From Actinomadura citrea (GTDB lineage: Bacteria > Actinomycetota > Actinomycetes > Streptosporangiales > Streptosporangiaceae), in contig NZ_JACCBT010000001.1 of NCBI RefSeq assembly GCF_013409045.1, positions 682,001-746,000 of the forward strand: a stretch of DNA of 64,000 nucleotides, given 5' to 3'. Positions 24,911 through 32,955 of this stretch are shown here, one piece after another. A model generated the notes under the pieces. That model was not told the origin of the DNA and made no database searches. It saw nothing but the letters and a program-made list of their open reading frames with translations. Every line of letters begins with the position of its first letter. The first letter of the stretch is position 1. Position numbers and translations under genes: made by a program.

Positions 24911-26131
24911 ATGGTGCGAACCGGGTTGGACGTCCGCGCGTTCGAGGCGGTGCCCGCGTGGGTGGCGCGGCGGCTGCGGCCGCACGTGGACCGGGCCGCC
25001 GACGGGCTGCTGGCCGAACTGCGCCGGGCCGACCCGCAGATCGGCGAGGAGGAGGCCGGGCGCGCCCGCGCCGGGATCGCCGCCGGGATACGGCACTTCT
25101 GCGACCTCGTCGAGGACCCGGGCGCGGGCTGGGAGCGGGTCGCCGCGTTCTACCTGCGGGTCGGGCGGCACCTGGCGCGCGACGGCCGCGACCCCGTGGA
25201 GACGCACCAGGCGCTGCGCCGGTCCGCGCTCGTCGCGTGGCGGACGCTCGGCGCCGTCCCCGGCGGCCTCGACCTCGACCGCGCCGCGCTCAGCCTCGTC
25301 GTGGACGCCCAGTTCTGCTACATGGACGCGGTCGCGAAGGTGATCGCCGCCGGGTACTCCGCCGAGGTCGCCGAGCGCAGGGACCGCCGCGAGGAGCCGA
25401 CCCGGCGGCGGCGCGGGGCGAAACTGCTGCACCTGCTGCTCGCCGAACCGCCCGCCGCCCCGGCGCGGGTCGCGGCCCTCGCGGCGGACGCGCGGTGGCC
25501 GCTGCCCGTGACCGTCGCCGTCGCGACCGCCCGGCGACGGCGATCGGGCTCCGCGCCGGCACCCCTCGCGCTGCCGGACGGCCTGCTGGCCGACCTCGCC
25601 GCGGCGGAGCCGTGCCTGATCGTCCCCGACCCGGACGGGAGGGGACGGGGCCTGCTGCCCGCCGCGCCGCTGCGCGACTGGACGGTGGCCCTCGGCCCGG
25701 CCGTACCCGTCGCGCGCGCCGCCGACTCGCTGCGCTGGGCGCGCGAGACCCTCGCCCTCGCGACCCGCGGCGTCATCCCGGACGGCGGGCTGATCCGCAG
25801 CGCCGAGCACGTCCCCGTGCTCGTGGTGTCGCGGGCGGGGGAGCTGATCGACGACGCGGCCGCCGTCCGGCTCGCGCCGCTGCTGGCCGTCCCGCCGCCC
25901 CGCCGGGAAAGGCTCGCCGAAACGCTGCTGGCCCTGCTGGAGCACAATTTCAACGCCGCCGACGCGAGCCGCCGGTTGCGGGTCCACCCGCAGACGGTCC
26001 GCTACCGCCTGCGCGCTTTGAGGGACCTTTTCGGGGACGAACTGCGCGACCCGCGGCGGTGCCGGGAAATGGAGCTGATCCTGCACGCGCGAATGGTCAA
26101 CGGCGACCGCGGCCAGGCGCCCGCCCGCTGA
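24911..26131 (+). CDS. PucR/CdaR-type helix-turn-helix regulator
   Basis: A 406-residue regulator. The C-terminal 60 residues form the PucR-type HTH (LLALLEHNFNAADASRRLRV followed by HPQTVRYRLRAL near residues 335-370), as in CdaR/PucR activators. The N-terminal 150 residues are helical and resemble the RsbRD-like N-terminal region seen in many actinobacterial members; a GGDEF-related middle domain is expected but is divergent. ATG 24911 was chosen over an upstream in-frame start at 24785 because AGGGGGG precedes it and homology begins there. Ligand and targets are unknown. It lies between the mce operon and the ChoD-like gene and could regulate either. Confidence 0.82.
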   Translation: MVRTGLDVRAFEAVPAWVARRLRPHVDRAADGLLAELRRADPQIGEEEAGRARAGIAAGIRHFCDLVEDPGAGWERVAAFYLRVGRHLARDGRDPVETHQALRRSALVAWRTLGAVPGGLDLDRAALSLVVDAQFCYMDAVAKVIAAGYSAEVAERRDRREEPTRRRRGAKLLHLLLAEPPAAPARVAALAADARWPLPVTVAVATARRRRSGSAPAPLALPDGLLADLAAAEPCLIVPDPDGRGRGLLPAAPLRDWTVALGPAVPVARAADSLRWARETLALATRGVIPDGGLIRSAEHVPVLVVSRAGELIDDAAAVRLAPLLAVPPPRRERLAETLLALLEHNFNAADASRRLRVHPQTVRYRLRALRDLFGDELRDPRRCREMELILHARMVNGDRGQAPAR

Positions 26132-26458
26132 GCCCGTCTCTTCCCCGGGCGGTGCGGGCGACCGGTGGTTCCGCCGGGACGGCGACGGCTCGACGCGGTC
26201 GGCCATGCTCACGTTACGGCGCGGATCGCGCACGGTCCGCCAAGATTCCGGTGCGCGGGAATTTTTGGTTGACGATGCCCCCGGAGCCCGGACTGTCAGG
26301 TCCGACCATGCCGCAAAGGGCATGGTAGGGCGACCATCTGGGGACGTCTGGAAAAAGCGGGCGGGAAATGTCGCTGAACGTCTTCGGAATGACGTTCGAG
26401 TCGGATCCCACGGCGACGGTCCATTCTTCTCCAGTGGCCACAAACAAAGGGCACTGCC
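26132..26458. other. 327-bp intergenic region
   Basis: No convincing gene is present; short frames across it lack a ribosome-binding site and family signal. The stretch from about 26220 is less GC-rich than its flanks and includes an inverted repeat, CCATGCC (26306-26312) with GGCATGG (26319-26325), which could be an operator for the methyltransferase gene. The sequence before ATG 26459 has no strong Shine-Dalgarno match. Confidence 0.5.
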
Positions 26459-27205
26459 ATGAAAGGTGACCGAGACCGTTTGGTCTCGAACGCCGAGGCG
26501 AGGTGGCCCGAGTTCGACTCGGACGCCTACCACGGCAATAACTATCGCCTGATGAGGGGCGATGACAGGAAAATGCTCGAGATCATGGTGAAGTGGTTCG
26601 CCGGGTCGGGAGCACGGGGCTGCAGCGGATTCGATGCCGGAGCAGGGGCCAACCTGTACCCGGCGCTGGCCATGCTGCCGTTCTGCGACAAGATCACCCT
26701 CCTCGAGTTCTCGCTCAGGAACGTCGAGTACCTCCGCCGCCAGGTGGCGAGGCTCGACGCGTCCTGGGCCCCGTTCTGGAAGGTGGTCCGCCGGCACGCC
26801 GACGTGGGGGATTTTGCTTGGGCACGGTGAAAGGTGTCCAAGATCGCCACGGTGGAGCAGGGGTCGATCCTCACTGACCTGAGCGGTCGGGGGTTCACCA
26901 TGGGGACGATGTTCTGGGTCGCCGAGTCACTCTCGGACCTCCGCTCGGAGTACGAGACGGCGAACCGCAACTTCGGCAATGCCATGGAGCCGGGATCGCC
27001 GTTCTGCGCCGGGTACATGGAGGACTCGCACGGCTACGAGGTGGACGGAATCCGCTTCCCCGCCACCCCTGTCGGTGTGGCGGACGTGGAGGCCAGCCTC
27101 GGGTCGCGCTCCACCGACCTGGTGGTGCGTCACATCGACCCGGACCCTGCTCCGATTCGTCCCGGCGAGCCCGGGTTCGTCTTGGCGACGGGGAGGGCGG
27201 CCTGA
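26459..27205 (+). pseudogene. SAM-dependent methyltransferase (NNMT/PNMT/TEMT-like) split by an in-frame TGA
   Basis: Two reading frames in the same phase make one complete methyltransferase of about 248 codons. The first half (26459-26830) has the SAM-binding FDAGAGANLYPAL and the family motif MLPFCDKITLLEFS; the second (from GTG 26834) has VEQGSILTDLS, MGTMFWVAESLSDLR and FCAGYMEDSHGYEVDG, then a C-terminal strand. A single TGA at 26828-26830 (CGG TGA AAG) separates them. Relatives in actinomycetes are uninterrupted here. Reading through would restore the protein with one changed residue. It may be a recent nonsense mutation, a sequencing error, or translational re-initiation at GTG 26834 after AAAGG. 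The substrate is unknown. Confidence 0.8.
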
Positions 27206-27260
27206 AGGGTCTACCGACCTGAAGGGCCAGCCGGCTTGAAAAGTCAGCCGGCTTGAATGG

Positions 27261-27314
27261 AGGGCCTCTCGGCACGATGCGACTCAAGTCGCGCATCGTT
27301 CGCCGGGAGGCCCT
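27261..27314 (+). terminator. Long two-part hairpin after the methyltransferase gene
   Basis: An outer 13-bp stem (AGGGCCTCTCGGC at 27261-27273 with GCCGGGAGGCCCT at 27302-27314, one G-U pair) encloses an inner stem ACGATGCG (27274-27281) with CGCATCGT (27292-27299), and the right arm is followed by TTT. Just upstream AGCCGGCTTGAA is directly repeated (27229-27240 and 27246-27257). This looks like a strong intrinsic terminator. Confidence 0.75.
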
Positions 27315-27322
27315 TTGTCGTG

Positions 27323-27354
27323 CCCGTGTTTGTCACTCCGATGACAAACACGGG
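27323..27354. promoter_or_regulatory. Perfect 13-bp inverted repeat, probable operator
   Basis: CCCGTGTTTGTCA (27323-27335) and TGACAAACACGGG (27342-27354) are exact reverse complements separated by six bases. The size, symmetry and AT-richer core resemble a TetR-type operator. It lies 91 bp upstream of the ChoD-like start codon and after a terminator, so it probably controls that gene. It is not the KstR motif of mycobacterial sterol genes. It could also act as a second terminator hairpin. Confidence 0.6.
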
Positions 27355-27361
27355 TCCGTAA

Positions 27362-27435
27362 TCGCTGCGTTGCGTGCATGGCGCGCGACGCAGCGAAGGG
27401 GCCACACTCGGCCCCTTCGTTCCCCCCGACGAAGG
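27362..27435 (+). promoter_or_regulatory. Leader with three mutually exclusive hairpins, last one masking the Shine-Dalgarno
   Basis: Hairpin A pairs TCGCTGCGT (27362-27370) with ACGCAGCGA (27388-27396). Hairpin B pairs CGAAGGGGCC (27394-27403) with GGCCCCTTCG (27410-27419). Hairpin C pairs CCTTCGT (27414-27420) with ACGAAGG (27429-27435), which holds the ribosome-binding site of GTG 27445. A and B share three bases; B and C share six. Formation of B would therefore free the ribosome-binding site, and formation of C would hide it. This is the layout of a translational attenuator; the signal is unknown. Confidence 0.55.
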
Positions 27436-27444
27436 TGGTGTGCG

Positions 27445-29142
27445 GTGTCCGATGACTGTGACTTCGACGTGATCGTGGTGGGCTCGGGGTTCGGCGGCAG
27501 CGTGTCGGCCCTGCGGCTGGCGGAGAAGGGCTACCGGGTCGCGGTGATCGAGGCCGGGCGCCGCTTCGACGAGGGCACGCTGCCCAAGACGTCCTGGCGG
27601 CTGCGCAAGTACGTGTGGGCGCCGCGCCTCGGGATGCGCGGGATCCAGCGCGTCCACCTGGTGGGCGGGAAGGCCGGCGTCCTCGTCCTGGCCGGGGCGG
27701 GCGTCGGCGGCGGCTCCCTCGTCTACGCCAACACCCTCTACGTCCCGCCGGAGCCGTTCTTCAAGGACCGCCAGTGGGGCCACATCACCGACTGGCAGGA
27801 CGAGCTGGCGCCGTTCTACGACCAGGCCCGCCGCATGCTCGGCGTCACCGTGAACCCGCTCGTCACGCCCGCCGACGAGGCGATGAAGCGGGTCGCCGAC
27901 CGGATGGGCGTCGGCGACACCTACCATCCGACGCCGGTCGGCGTGTTCTTCGGCGAGAAGCCGGGCGAGGAGACCGCCGACCCCTACTTCGGCGGCGCGG
28001 GCCCTCGCCGCACCACCTGCACCGGCTGCGGCTCCTGCATGATCGGCTGCAGGGTCGGCGCGAAGAACATGCTCACCAAGAACTACCTGTACCTGGCGGA
28101 GAAGGCGGGCGTTCGCGTCATCCCCGACACCACCGTCACGGCCCTGGCGGCCCGGGAGCCCGGCGGGTACGAGGTGACCGTCGAGCACACCGGCCCGCTC
28201 CGCAGGCGCCGCCGGACGCTGACCGCCGAGCACGTCGTCCTCGCCGCCGGGACCTACGGGACGCAGCGCCTCCTGCACCGCATGCGCGCCGCCGGCCGCC
28301 TCCCGCACCTGTCGCCGCGCCTCGGCGAGCTCACCCGCACCAACTCCGAGGCGCTTCTCGGCGTCGAGCGCATGACCGTCTGGCACCGCGAGAAGGACGT
28401 CGACCACAGCACGGGCCTCGCCATCACCTCGTCCTTCCACCCCGACGACAAGACCCACATCGAACCCACCCGCTACGGCGCGGGCAACAACGCCATGGGC
28501 GTCATCAGGACCCTGCTGGTCGACGGCGGCGGCGCGCCCCGCTGGCTGAAGTTCCTCGGCCAGGCCGCCCGGCATCCGACGATCATCCTGCGCGGCCTGT
28601 CCCTCAGGGACTGGGCCAAGCGGACCGTCATCGCCCTCGTCATGCAGACCGCCGACAACTCCATCACCGTCGGCGAGAAGCGCGGCCGCCTCGGCCGCCG
28701 CAGGCTCGTCGCGCGCCAGGGCGCCGGGGAGCCCAACCCCACCTGGATCCCCGTCGCGCACCAGGCCGTCCGGATGCTCGCCGAGGAACTCGACGCCACC
28801 CCCGGCGGGACGTGGTTCGACCTCTTCAACATCCCGACGACCGCGCACTTCATCGGCGGCTGTGTCATCGGCGAGACGCCCGACACCGGTGTCGTCGACC
28901 CCTTCCACCGCGTCCACGGCCACCCCGGCCTGCACATCGTGGACGGCTCGGCGGTCACCGCGAACCTCGGCGTCAACCCGTCCCTCACCATCACGGCCCA
29001 GGCCGAGCGCGCCATGGCCTTCTGGCCGAACCGCGGCCAGAAGGACCCCCGTCCCGAACCCGGCCGCCCCTACGAGCGCATCGACCGCGTCCTGCCCGAC
29101 CGTCCCGCCGTCCCGCCCACGGCCCCCGGGGCGCTGAGGTGA
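27445..29142 (+). CDS. choD: ChoD-like GMC-family FAD oxidoreductase (cholesterol oxidase homologue)
   Basis: A 565-residue flavoenzyme homologous along its length to mycobacterial ChoD. The FAD-binding GSGFGGS is at residues 13-19; next come LVGGKAGVLVLAGAGVGGGS, YANTLYVPPEPFF and the Cys cluster TCTGCGSCMIGCRVGAKN near 190-208. The C-terminal part has FNIPTTAHFIGGC and LGVNPSLTITAQAER typical of GMC enzymes. No signal peptide is visible. Expected reaction is oxidation of a 3-hydroxysteroid or similar alcohol, though ChoD-type proteins are not proven sterol oxidases in all hosts. GTG 27445 follows GAAGG at 27431-27435. The Mce operon 3 kb upstream suggests lipid or sterol use. Confidence 0.88.
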   Translation: MSDDCDFDVIVVGSGFGGSVSALRLAEKGYRVAVIEAGRRFDEGTLPKTSWRLRKYVWAPRLGMRGIQRVHLVGGKAGVLVLAGAGVGGGSLVYANTLYVPPEPFFKDRQWGHITDWQDELAPFYDQARRMLGVTVNPLVTPADEAMKRVADRMGVGDTYHPTPVGVFFGEKPGEETADPYFGGAGPRRTTCTGCGSCMIGCRVGAKNMLTKNYLYLAEKAGVRVIPDTTVTALAAREPGGYEVTVEHTGPLRRRRRTLTAEHVVLAAGTYGTQRLLHRMRAAGRLPHLSPRLGELTRTNSEALLGVERMTVWHREKDVDHSTGLAITSSFHPDDKTHIEPTRYGAGNNAMGVIRTLLVDGGGAPRWLKFLGQAARHPTIILRGLSLRDWAKRTVIALVMQTADNSITVGEKRGRLGRRRLVARQGAGEPNPTWIPVAHQAVRMLAEELDATPGGTWFDLFNIPTTAHFIGGCVIGETPDTGVVDPFHRVHGHPGLHIVDGSAVTANLGVNPSLTITAQAERAMAFWPNRGQKDPRPEPGRPYERIDRVLPDRPAVPPTAPGALR

Positions 29143-29145
29143 CCC

Positions 29146-29177
29146 TTGCCATAGTCAGATGATCGATATATAACGAT
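29146..29177 (+). promoter_or_regulatory. Promoter and overlapping operator of a leaderless PadR gene
   Basis: TTGCCA (29146-29151), a 17-bp spacer and TATAAC (29169-29174) form a near-consensus housekeeping promoter whose predicted start falls at or next to the A of ATG 29181, giving a leaderless transcript; no ribosome-binding site precedes that ATG. The imperfect palindrome ATCGATAT/ATAACGAT (29162-29177, seven of eight positions) covers the -10, as expected for PadR self-repression. Confidence 0.65.
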
Positions 29178-29180
29178 GAC

Positions 29181-29543
29181 ATGCCCAAGACGATGCAGGA
29201 GCCGACGTTCCTGATCCTCACCGCGCTCGCGGACGGCCCGCAGCACGGCTACGGGATCATGGCCGACGTCGAGCAGATCTCCGCCGGGCGCGCCCGGCTG
29301 CGCGCAGGCACGCTCTACGCGGCGCTGGACCGGCTGCAGGACGAGGGGCTCATCGCGCCCGACCGCGAGGAGGTCGTGGACGGCCGGCTGCGCCGCTACT
29401 ACCGGCTCACCGAGGACGGCGCCGCCGCGCTGACCGCCGAGGTCGAGGCGCTCCAGCACCGGACGAAGGTCGCCGCCCGCCGCCTGGCCGCCTTCCCGCG
29501 CCCGCGCGGCGGTGCGGCCCCGGCCTTCGGGGGGCTTCGGTGA
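29181..29543 (+). CDS. PadR family transcriptional regulator
   Basis: A 120-residue winged-helix regulator with the PadR core: FLILTALADGPQHGYGIM at residues 10-27, RAGTLYAALDRLQDEGLI and the wing RRYYRLTEDG. The C-terminal dimerisation helix is short and ends in a Pro/Gly-rich tail. Its GTG/TGA junction overlaps the next gene by four bases, and it is a common actinomycete pair: PadR followed by a membrane protein that it controls. Confidence 0.93.
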   Translation: MPKTMQEPTFLILTALADGPQHGYGIMADVEQISAGRARLRAGTLYAALDRLQDEGLIAPDREEVVDGRLRRYYRLTEDGAAALTAEVEALQHRTKVAARRLAAFPRPRGGAAPAFGGLR

Positions 29544-30595
29544 GCGCGCTCGAACTCCGCTACCGCCGCCTCCTGGCCTGCTACCCGGCCGCTCACCGCG
29601 CCGAGCACGGGGAGGAGATGCTGGACGTGCTGCTGTCCGCGGCCCGGCCGGGGCAGACCCGGCCGTCGCTCGCCGACGCGGCCGACCTGCTCCTCGGCGC
29701 CGCCCGCATCCGCCTGCGCCGCGCCGCCGGCGACGCCACCGGGTCGCCGTGGCCGGGTGCACTCGCCGTGGCCGGGTTCGTCTCGATGCTCATGCTGCTG
29801 GCCGACGGGGCGCGGTTCGCTCTCAACGTCCCGCAGACGGGGATACTGGCCGGCAGGCGGATCGACGACGGCGCCACCCTGTGGGGCATGCTCCCCGTCT
29901 ACTTCGGCACCGCGCCGTTCTGGCTGGCGTGGACGGTCGTCGCGGCCCTGGCTTGGCGCGGAGCCCGCCGCCACGCCGCCACCGCCGCCTGCACGGTGAC
30001 CGCCGCGCAGGTCGTCCTCGCGATCTGGGCGGCGAACTTCGAGGAGGCCCCGTACGCGTTCGTGGCGTCCTCCGTGGCGGGTACCCCGCTGCCGCTCGCG
30101 CTGCTGGCCACAGCGTCGCTGGTCGCGTCGCCGGGCCCCCGGCACGGCGCCCGCCTGCTCGGTCGCGCCCGGGTCACCGGGGCCGCGGTCACGGCGGGTC
30201 TCCTGGTCGCGCTCTCGTCGCAGCCGCTGTTCACCCTCCTCCTCCAAGGCGACCTCGACATACCGAATCTGATGAAGGACCCTGACCGGGCTTACGGCTT
30301 CGCGCAGATGTGGGGCCGCCTTCAGTTGGCGGCCGTTCTGGGCATCGCCGTGCTCGCGTGCGCCGCCCTGTCGAGGTCCGCCCAGGGCCGCCGGACCTGC
30401 GCGCTCCTGGCCATGGTGGGTCTGCCGCTCCTCATCCGCCTCGGTGTGTTCCATATCGGGGCGTACGGCGACATTCCAGTGCTCACCCACCTTCTGGTGG
30501 AGTGCCTGGCAGGTTTCGCCGTGACGATGCTCTGCGTCCGCCTTGTGGAACTCCCGCTCAAGAACAGGGCACCCGGCCGTCCCGGCAAAGCCTGA
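29540..30595 (+). CDS. PadR-linked membrane protein of unknown function
   Basis: A 351-residue protein. The first 30 residues (LRYRRLLACYPAAHRAEHGEEML) form the amphipathic motif that opens many PadR-coupled membrane proteins in actinomycetes. About seven hydrophobic segments follow, between residues 70 and 340, with short Arg-rich cytoplasmic loops. No catalytic motif was recognised. Translation is probably coupled to the PadR gene, which it overlaps by four bases. Confidence 0.8.
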   Translation: MSALELRYRRLLACYPAAHRAEHGEEMLDVLLSAARPGQTRPSLADAADLLLGAARIRLRRAAGDATGSPWPGALAVAGFVSMLMLLADGARFALNVPQTGILAGRRIDDGATLWGMLPVYFGTAPFWLAWTVVAALAWRGARRHAATAACTVTAAQVVLAIWAANFEEAPYAFVASSVAGTPLPLALLATASLVASPGPRHGARLLGRARVTGAAVTAGLLVALSSQPLFTLLLQGDLDIPNLMKDPDRAYGFAQMWGRLQLAAVLGIAVLACAALSRSAQGRRTCALLAMVGLPLLIRLGVFHIGAYGDIPVLTHLLVECLAGFAVTMLCVRLVELPLKNRAPGRPGKA

Positions 30596-30615
30596 CGGCC
30601 TCCGACGCGCGGGGG

Positions 30616-31833
30616 CTACTCCCCGGCTTCGGCTTCTTCGGGCTCGGCCGGCGGGTCCTCTATCGCGCGGCGGGTCGCCTGGTGCACGCGGACGGCCAGG
30701 ATCGCGCGGGCGAACCGTCCGGCCAGCTCACCGTCCATCAGCTCCGGGACCTGGTCGACGCCGACCAGGCCGCCGGGCTGGGCGGTGACCGCGCCCACGT
30801 CGCCGACCCGCACGCCACGGCCGTCGTCGAGATCGTCCACGGACGGGAGGTCCAGCGCCGCGCGCAAGGTGTCCTGCAACGCCCGCACGGTCGCGGCGTC
30901 GCGGTCGATGCGGATCTCGGCGGCGTCCGCGCGCTCCTCGGCCCGGTCGGCCCGCGCCCTCTCGCCGTCGATCCGGGCGTCCGCCGTGTCGGCGAGCTGC
31001 TCGGCGCGCTCGGCACGCGCGGCCAGATCCGCGGCCCGCGCCGTCGCGGCGTCGCGTTCCACGCTCAGCCCCGCGACCTCGCCCTGCACGACGCTCAGCT
31101 CCGCGCGCAGCCGCCGCTCGCTCTCGGCCGCGGCCTCCAGCTTGGCGCGCGCCTCCGACAGCTCGGCCCGCACGTCCGCCAGCTCGACCCGTGCGTCCGC
31201 CAGGTCGCTCTTGGCCGTGGCCAGCGCGATCTGGTCGTTGCTCAGCCGCGCGGCGAGGTCGTCGCGTTCGCGCTCGGCCTCGGTGCGCGCCTGGTGCTCG
31301 GTGCTCCACGCCGCCTCCGCGCGCTTGCGGAGCCCCTCGGCGCTCGCGGCCTCGTTGGCGGACGTGGCGCGGGCCTGCTGGTGGGCGCCGGCCTCCTTCC
31401 ACGCGTTGGCCTCGCTCTCCTGCGCCGCCGTGACGCTGGCCTTGGCGGCGGCGAGCCCCTTGACCAGGTCCTCCTGCGCCTCGACGGCCTCCTGGCGGGC
31501 GGCCTCGGCGCGGGCCTCGGCCTCGCTCGCCAGGATGTCCGCCTGGGCGGCCTCCCGCCGCGCGTCCCGCGCCTCGGCGAACGCCTTCTCCGCGCCGGCC
31601 AGCACGTCGCGGACCTCGCCGTCCAGCCGCACGCCCAGCACGCCCGCGCTCTCGACGAGCTGCGCGACCAGCCCGGCCAGCCGCTCCACGTCCTGCCCGA
31701 ACGCGCCCACCGGCGCCGGAACGCTGCTCATGGCGCGCTCCACGGGCTCGTCCGCGGCCGCCGGCGCGCCGCCCGGCAACCGGATCGGCGCGGTCAGCAC
31801 ACCGTCGTCCGGGACCTCTTGATCTTCGCGCAC
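30616..31833 (-). CDS. Long coiled-coil protein of unknown function
   Basis: A 405-residue soluble protein. After a Pro/Gly-rich head of about 45 residues, residues 70-320 form a nearly unbroken coiled coil rich in Ala, Glu, Arg and Asp, with seven-residue periodicity (for example AEARAEAARQEAVEAQEDLV, ADARVELADVRAELSEARAK). The last 85 residues are a separate, less helical domain. No HTH was found at the N-terminus, so a KfrA-type DNA-binding role is not supported. It is convergent with the PadR-linked gene (20 bp apart) and appears to be monocistronic. Confidence 0.75.
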   Translation of the reverse strand: MREDQEVPDDGVLTAPIRLPGGAPAAADEPVERAMSSVPAPVGAFGQDVERLAGLVAQLVESAGVLGVRLDGEVRDVLAGAEKAFAEARDARREAAQADILASEAEARAEAARQEAVEAQEDLVKGLAAAKASVTAAQESEANAWKEAGAHQQARATSANEAASAEGLRKRAEAAWSTEHQARTEAERERDDLAARLSNDQIALATAKSDLADARVELADVRAELSEARAKLEAAAESERRLRAELSVVQGEVAGLSVERDAATARAADLAARAERAEQLADTADARIDGERARADRAEERADAAEIRIDRDAATVRALQDTLRAALDLPSVDDLDDGRGVRVGDVGAVTAQPGGLVGVDQVPELMDGELAGRFARAILAVRVHQATRRAIEDPPAEPEEAEAGE

Positions 31834-31892
31834 GCGAGCATCCTAGTGAACCACCCTGTTTCGCACCTCCCCCGCGAACAGGTAGTTATCGG

Positions 31893-32030
31893 ATAGCCGA
31901 GGAGGCCGCGCTCGTAGGCCGCCGCGACCGCCGACGCGCGGTCCCGGACGCCGAGCTTGCGGTAGAGGTGCAGCGGATGGGTCTTCACGGTGGTCTCGCT
32001 GACCAGCAGGCGGCGGGCCGCGGCCGGTGC
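31893..32030 (-). pseudogene. Remnant of a LuxR-family HTH response regulator
   Basis: The minus strand encodes the C-terminal half of a LuxR-type HTH: AARRLLVSETTVKTHPLHLY then RKLGVRDRASAVAAAYERGLL, matching the end of many NarL/LuxR regulators. The receiver domain and the first HTH helix are absent; upstream lies only the start of the SMI1/KNR4 gene, read on the other strand. No start codon or ribosome-binding site is available. It is a degenerate fragment, showing past deletion at this site. Confidence 0.75.
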
Positions 32031-32067
32031 TTGAATTCGGTCACACGAATGGGGAAGTGGGTGTCCG

Positions 32068-32808
32068 ATGGTGGACGAGGTCATCGCCCGGCTGGAGGCG
32101 CTCGCCGCGGTCTCGGGGGGCCAGGTCGAGCTCGCGCCGCCGCTGAGCGGCCAGGAGATCTCCTCGTGGGCGACGAGCGTGCCCGACGACTTTCGCGCGC
32201 TCCTCGAACGAACCTCCGGTTTCACGGTCGGAGGCCATCCGCACGTCTTCGACTTCAACCTTCCCGACAACCATGTGCCGGTGGTCAACGAGTACTGGCC
32301 GCTGCAGGACGAGTCCGCGAGCTGGATCCTGCACAGCGACGGCTCCGCGACGACCTACTACGTGGACGTCGATCCCGAGAGCGGCGCATGGGGCCGCGTC
32401 TTCAGCTTCTGGGAAGAGCCGTACGCCCGCTTGGTCGCCCCGGACTTCCTGACCTGGATCGACAACCTGGTCACGGGAGTGCGCCTCACCCTGGAGGCGG
32501 CGCAGCCGGGAACCGACCTGCGCCGCGCGTTCTCCGAATGGCTGTACGGCGCCGACGACTCCCTCTCCCGCCATCCCTTGGACGTCGTCGAGCCCTTGCC
32601 CGTCGCCACGGCCCGAACGTCCGGCGACCCGCGGCTGGCGGAGGTCGCCGCCGGCCTCCCCGACGACGCCTTCCTGGCAGACCTGCGGACCGCCGCCTAT
32701 CCCACCGAGGTCCCGTTCGCCCGCGTCGTCCCCATAGGAGAGGTCGTCACCTACACCCGCTTCCACAACGGAGGCTTCCTGGCCGCGGCCCTCGTCCCCG
32801 ATCTGTGA
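32068..32808 (+). CDS. SMI1/KNR4 (SUKH) family protein
   Basis: A 246-residue cytosolic protein. The N-terminal 120 residues fit the SUKH pattern: LAPPLSGQEISSWATSVPDDFRALLERTSGF near 24-55, then acidic and aromatic strands and FLTWIDNLVTG near 130. Many SUKH proteins are immunity proteins for secreted toxins, but no toxin gene is adjacent, so a general housekeeping or orphan-immunity role is equally possible. The last 100 residues form an extra domain I do not recognise. Confidence 0.65.
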   Translation: MVDEVIARLEALAAVSGGQVELAPPLSGQEISSWATSVPDDFRALLERTSGFTVGGHPHVFDFNLPDNHVPVVNEYWPLQDESASWILHSDGSATTYYVDVDPESGAWGRVFSFWEEPYARLVAPDFLTWIDNLVTGVRLTLEAAQPGTDLRRAFSEWLYGADDSLSRHPLDVVEPLPVATARTSGDPRLAEVAAGLPDDAFLADLRTAAYPTEVPFARVVPIGEVVTYTRFHNGGFLAAALVPDL

Positions 32809-32955
32809 CCCGTCCCCGCCGGACGTGCGGCCGGACGGTCCGAGCACAAGGATCTTCAAGCCCGCGACCGCCGGTGTCGGCAGGCTGGTCGCACGCGGGG
32901 CGCTGAGAAGGCGCCCGGTCGTTCGTTCCCGTCATGTTCGTCAGCAGGGGGTCCC

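Noticed and set aside
26205-26462. 85-codon frame in the gap before the methyltransferase gene
   Set aside because: No start signal, composition unlike neighbouring genes.
30310-31896. 528-codon plus-strand frame opposite the coiled-coil gene
   Set aside because: Composition is that of the complement of an Ala/Glu/Arg coiled coil, and it also crosses the end of the PadR-linked gene.
32068-32808. SMI1/KNR4 gene as the immunity half of a toxin system
   Set aside because: No polymorphic toxin, secretion tag or Rhs-like gene lies near, so only the family name is claimed.
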